Shown here: piece after piece, positions 14,501 through 15,579 of the stretch
Layout of the letters: the number at the start of each line of letters is the position of its first letter
Numbering within the stretch: the stretch's first letter is position 1
Assembly: GCA_937907585.1 (NCBI GenBank)
Contig: CALCVH010000126.1
Span: 1-15,579 of the forward strand
Direction: 5' to 3'
Length of the DNA: 15,579 nucleotides
From: an uncultured Bacillota bacterium
GTDB taxonomy: Bacteria; Bacillota_I; Bacilli_A; Izemoplasmatales; UBA1188
Translations under genes and position numbers: made by a program
The notes under the pieces: model-generated
Told to the model about the DNA's origin: nothing
Databases searched by the model: none
What the model saw: the letters and a program-made list of their open reading frames with translations, nothing else

Positions 14501-15579
14501 TAGCTAAATTGATATCCGCAATCTTATAGTTCTCTGTTATATGCATCGATATATCATATGTTTTATTCTTATATTCATCTTGAGGAATATAGAATCCACC
14601 AACAACCACGTTGTCAATTTTTACATATGTATATCCTTCTCCAGAATGTTCACCAGCTTCAACCATTAGCGTTCCAAATTCAATCTTGTATATTTGATTA
14701 GATTTAGTTTCAAATTTATGTCTATCTGATGGTTTTGTTGAATAGATCCATCCAATGAAGACTACATCGTATTTACCAGTTTGAATCCAGAATGTATTGT
14801 ATAATTTCCAAACTTCACCAATTTGGATTCTAAATTCATCTTTACTAGTTAAATCACCAGTAATCAAATAGAACTGCATAATTGATGTATAGTTTGAAGC
14901 TGTTCCTGGATATTGATATTGTTTTCCTTCGCTAGGTACATTCGAAATAATACCTGTATTATCAGGATAATTGATATCTAAAACATTTATTATATCGTAT
15001 GGAGCATACCCTTCATCTTCATAAATTACTACTTCAGTCTTAGTAGTTCCAGTTAAAGGAACTAGTGATTCTTTATTCCAAACGTTAACTGCGTAAACTT
15101 TAATATTATATTCAGTATCACTAGATAGTCCCTTGATAGTATATGAAATCTTTTCAGGAGTAGGATTATAGAAATAATCTGATAAAGCGTATTCAGTTTT
15201 AATTAATTCTGATCCTTTATAAACTTCTATTCTATAGCTTTCAACTGTGTCTTTAGACGTTGCTTGATCGAATGTAACATTTATAGTCGCTTTAACAGGA
15301 GTTAATACTAGACTAGCGTTTTCATTAAACACAGGAGAATCACTGTTTTTAGCTCTTTCAATAGCGGAATAATCAAATTTGATTTCATCCATTGCGTTTC
15401 TAATATAATATCTTGCGATTTCTGTATCGCCCATCATATCATACGCAATTACTCTTATCGCATTATTCGCATCTATTTCAACAATTAAGAATTCAGAAGC
15501 TTTCGCAAGTTCACTTGCGCCTGTTGACCATTCACCAGTTTGATTAGTTGGGAAAATACCAGTATTCTTATATCCATTA
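11532..15579 (-). CDS. Multidomain surface phosphatase (tyrosine/phosphoinositide type), N-terminus outside window
   Basis: The frame is open through the right edge, so the first in-window Met (15435-15437, numbered 1 here) is internal; 47 more residues precede it. That stretch to about residue 38 (FLIVEIDANN, IRVIAYD, then NSDSPVF) resembles the end of calcineurin-like metallophosphoesterases (inference). An FN3 domain follows (about 42-135), then a beta-rich module (140-310), InlB/Flg_new-type repeats (about 314-382, 384-453) and an FN3-like domain (560-643). The phosphatase domain (about 646-865) has NMRDIGGW (656-663), YRGGQ, ELRGEKP and the P-loop HCSWGADRTG (769-778) with nucleophile C770 and R776. 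Next come an InlB-like repeat, a second beta-rich module (936-1100) and two more InlB-like repeats. A DPV-rich linker (1245-1260), KKGCKS (1268-1273), a hydrophobic helix and KKKERE end it. It should act outside the cell, anchored in the membrane. It leads the GH38 operon; substrate unknown. Confidence 0.93.
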   Translation of the reverse strand, partial: NGYKNTGIFPTNQTGEWSTGASELAKASEFLIVEIDANNAIRVIAYDMMGDTEIARYYIRNAMDEIKFDYSAIERAKNSDSPVFNENASLVLTPVKATINVTFDQATSKDTVESYRIEVYKGSELIKTEYALSDYFYNPTPEKISYTIKGLSSDTEYNIKVYAVNVWNKESLVPLTGTTKTEVVIYEDEGYAPYDIINVLDINYPDNTGIISNVPSEGKQYQYPGTASNYTSIMQFYLITGDLTSKDEFRIQIGEVWKLYNTFWIQTGKYDVVFIGWIYSTKPSDRHKFETKSNQIYKIEFGTLMVEAGEHSGEGYTYVKIDNVVVGGFYIPQDEYKNKTYDISMHITENYKIADINLARTIEYYVDDNKVQEDFAISGLNIKEPAAPTKPGLFFVGWYTDPVGGDRVDFSKPYVSDEKITKYYARFTDTTYDVNYYDDQGNKINTVVAGKDCKIIKPDDPVKTGEYKYSFAKWVIKGTNEEFDFDSYITSDLDLEAVFEEYKYRIIYKVDGLEYTTRYYVESNPSEIIGGEPNVPSLVGATGKWEYKGERKNSDIYVRAIYDGIAIAETDEITLNKFNGSVVDIDDDITRFYLSFADTEEQVKWIVQYPVSGGHERQNISFSWADSSRNMSYLVYFADNIEFENAFIVKTDTKTIDYVGIFTPGKTYYWKVVGLGSEKSSEVDSFTVLNVPLRWISAGTVYNMRDIGGWTTIDNKTIKYELIYRGGQLALDQEFEKSSMNEYSFKVFDYLGMKTEIELRGEKPHDYNQFNELEKVISVNGGNYMGMFSLNDKTKQNYRDVFSALSDKSNYPFYFHCSWGADRTGSLGFLINGVLGVPLEQLVEDFEMTSFSYSGSRTRYNTDFMEMYEAFMTNYSNGGTLQDAIKNYLINYVGVKEEHINSLKSIMLSDDSSSLTRHKVTYIIDGEVYQESLIYDGTCVKEIAPVFFDRHLECWTLDGEPFDSNTKVTKDLVLVGRFKETLYEDYDIITVRDLGLGESYISKAGNHLYEGTASTGGRMFVFDYDITSYDDAFDDGVHIEIGPGVWDCRAHIWFCNLTSIHIFVDGIDSTGKMVPKATYNRHLVYGETYRVSVGVVIPIDGEFASKKMFIVLLNDEILSFIPTTSDLLSSYNIGLAGTEGVLRSVDNLKKVSFISEDGVELESLEVKRGEKVSSKEATIKEGKIFLGWFDELGNLWNFENNRVLKDTKLFAKYGDKTIDAIVLDEFGMEIEHGYKVKIGSKVSEIELPLVNSDILEFDGWYDNGTLLNSDDVITENMKLECRFNVKVNEPQDPVDPVDPVEPVDPAEPKDNTNTKKGCKSMISSGLCFIGLSVLASSLLIIRKKKERE
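11652..11708 (-). repeat. Asp-Pro-Val rich linker repeat
   Basis: A short-period coding repeat encodes DPVDPVDPVEPVDPAEP just before the C-terminal membrane anchor of the surface phosphatase. Such Pro/Asp/Glu-rich stretches usually span the cell wall or hold domains away from the membrane. The repeated GGATCxACT units could vary in number by slippage. Confidence 0.8.
13104..13133 (-). other. Phosphatase P-loop active site
   Basis: These ten codons encode HCSWGADRTG. The Cys is the thiol nucleophile and the Arg binds phosphate in the cysteine-phosphatase mechanism. The GxDRTG form is typical of the bacterial tyrosine/lipid phosphatases related to Listeria LipA and mycobacterial PtpB. The Lys that precedes Asp in the PtpB loop is Ala here. 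Confidence 0.88.

Noticed and set aside
15435..15437. ATG-ATG pair as the true start of the surface phosphatase gene
   Set aside because: The frame stays open to the window edge with protein-like sequence, there is no signal peptide after this Met, and the product needs one.
3742..15579. Reassigned genetic code (TGA as tryptophan), considered because of the mollicute-like composition
   Set aside because: All long genes are unbroken under the standard code with Trp encoded by TGG. The absence of TGA as a stop in five genes is too small a sample to argue from.

Overview
This is AT-rich bacterial DNA whose gene content suggests a gut-type member of the Firmicutes/Tenericutes (Bacilli). It carries glycosidases plus very large, modular, exported surface proteins with FN3, InlB-type and cysteine-rich repeat modules, Shine-Dalgarno starts and intrinsic terminators. 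Every long frame reads through with the standard code. The five visible stops are TAA (three) and TAG (two). No tRNA, rRNA, CRISPR array, transposase or phage gene was seen, and the species cannot be named from the window.

Layout. A leftward operon fills about 12 kb (15579 down to 3742). Its first visible gene, cut by the right edge, is a secreted, membrane-anchored multidomain phosphatase: the tail of a probable metallophosphoesterase, FN3, InlB-like repeats, a tyrosine/phosphoinositide-type phosphatase with an HC(x)2GxDRTG loop, and more repeats. Three bases after its TAG comes a cytoplasmic GH38 alpha-mannosidase whose natural start codon reads ACG instead of ATG. About 50 bases later comes a 1774-residue surface protein with no recognised catalytic domain. 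It is built from duplicated beta-sandwich-like modules and 48-residue three-cysteine repeats, and a hairpin terminator follows it. Both surface proteins end in the same tail: KKGCKS, a hydrophobic segment, then a basic end.

To the left lies a separate leftward gene with its own good promoter, encoding a two-helix membrane protein with coiled coils and unknown function. Converging on it from the left edge is a rightward gene for a compact, cytoplasmic GH78 alpha-L-rhamnosidase, followed by its own hairpin.

Working model (inference): the two surface proteins bind and dephosphorylate glycan or phosphate-ester material outside the cell. Imported oligosaccharides are then trimmed inside by GH38, and separately by GH78. 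The points most worth a second look are the ACG start of GH38, the shared cysteine-containing C-terminal tail, the composite surface phosphatase, and a repeated module family shared by both surface proteins.
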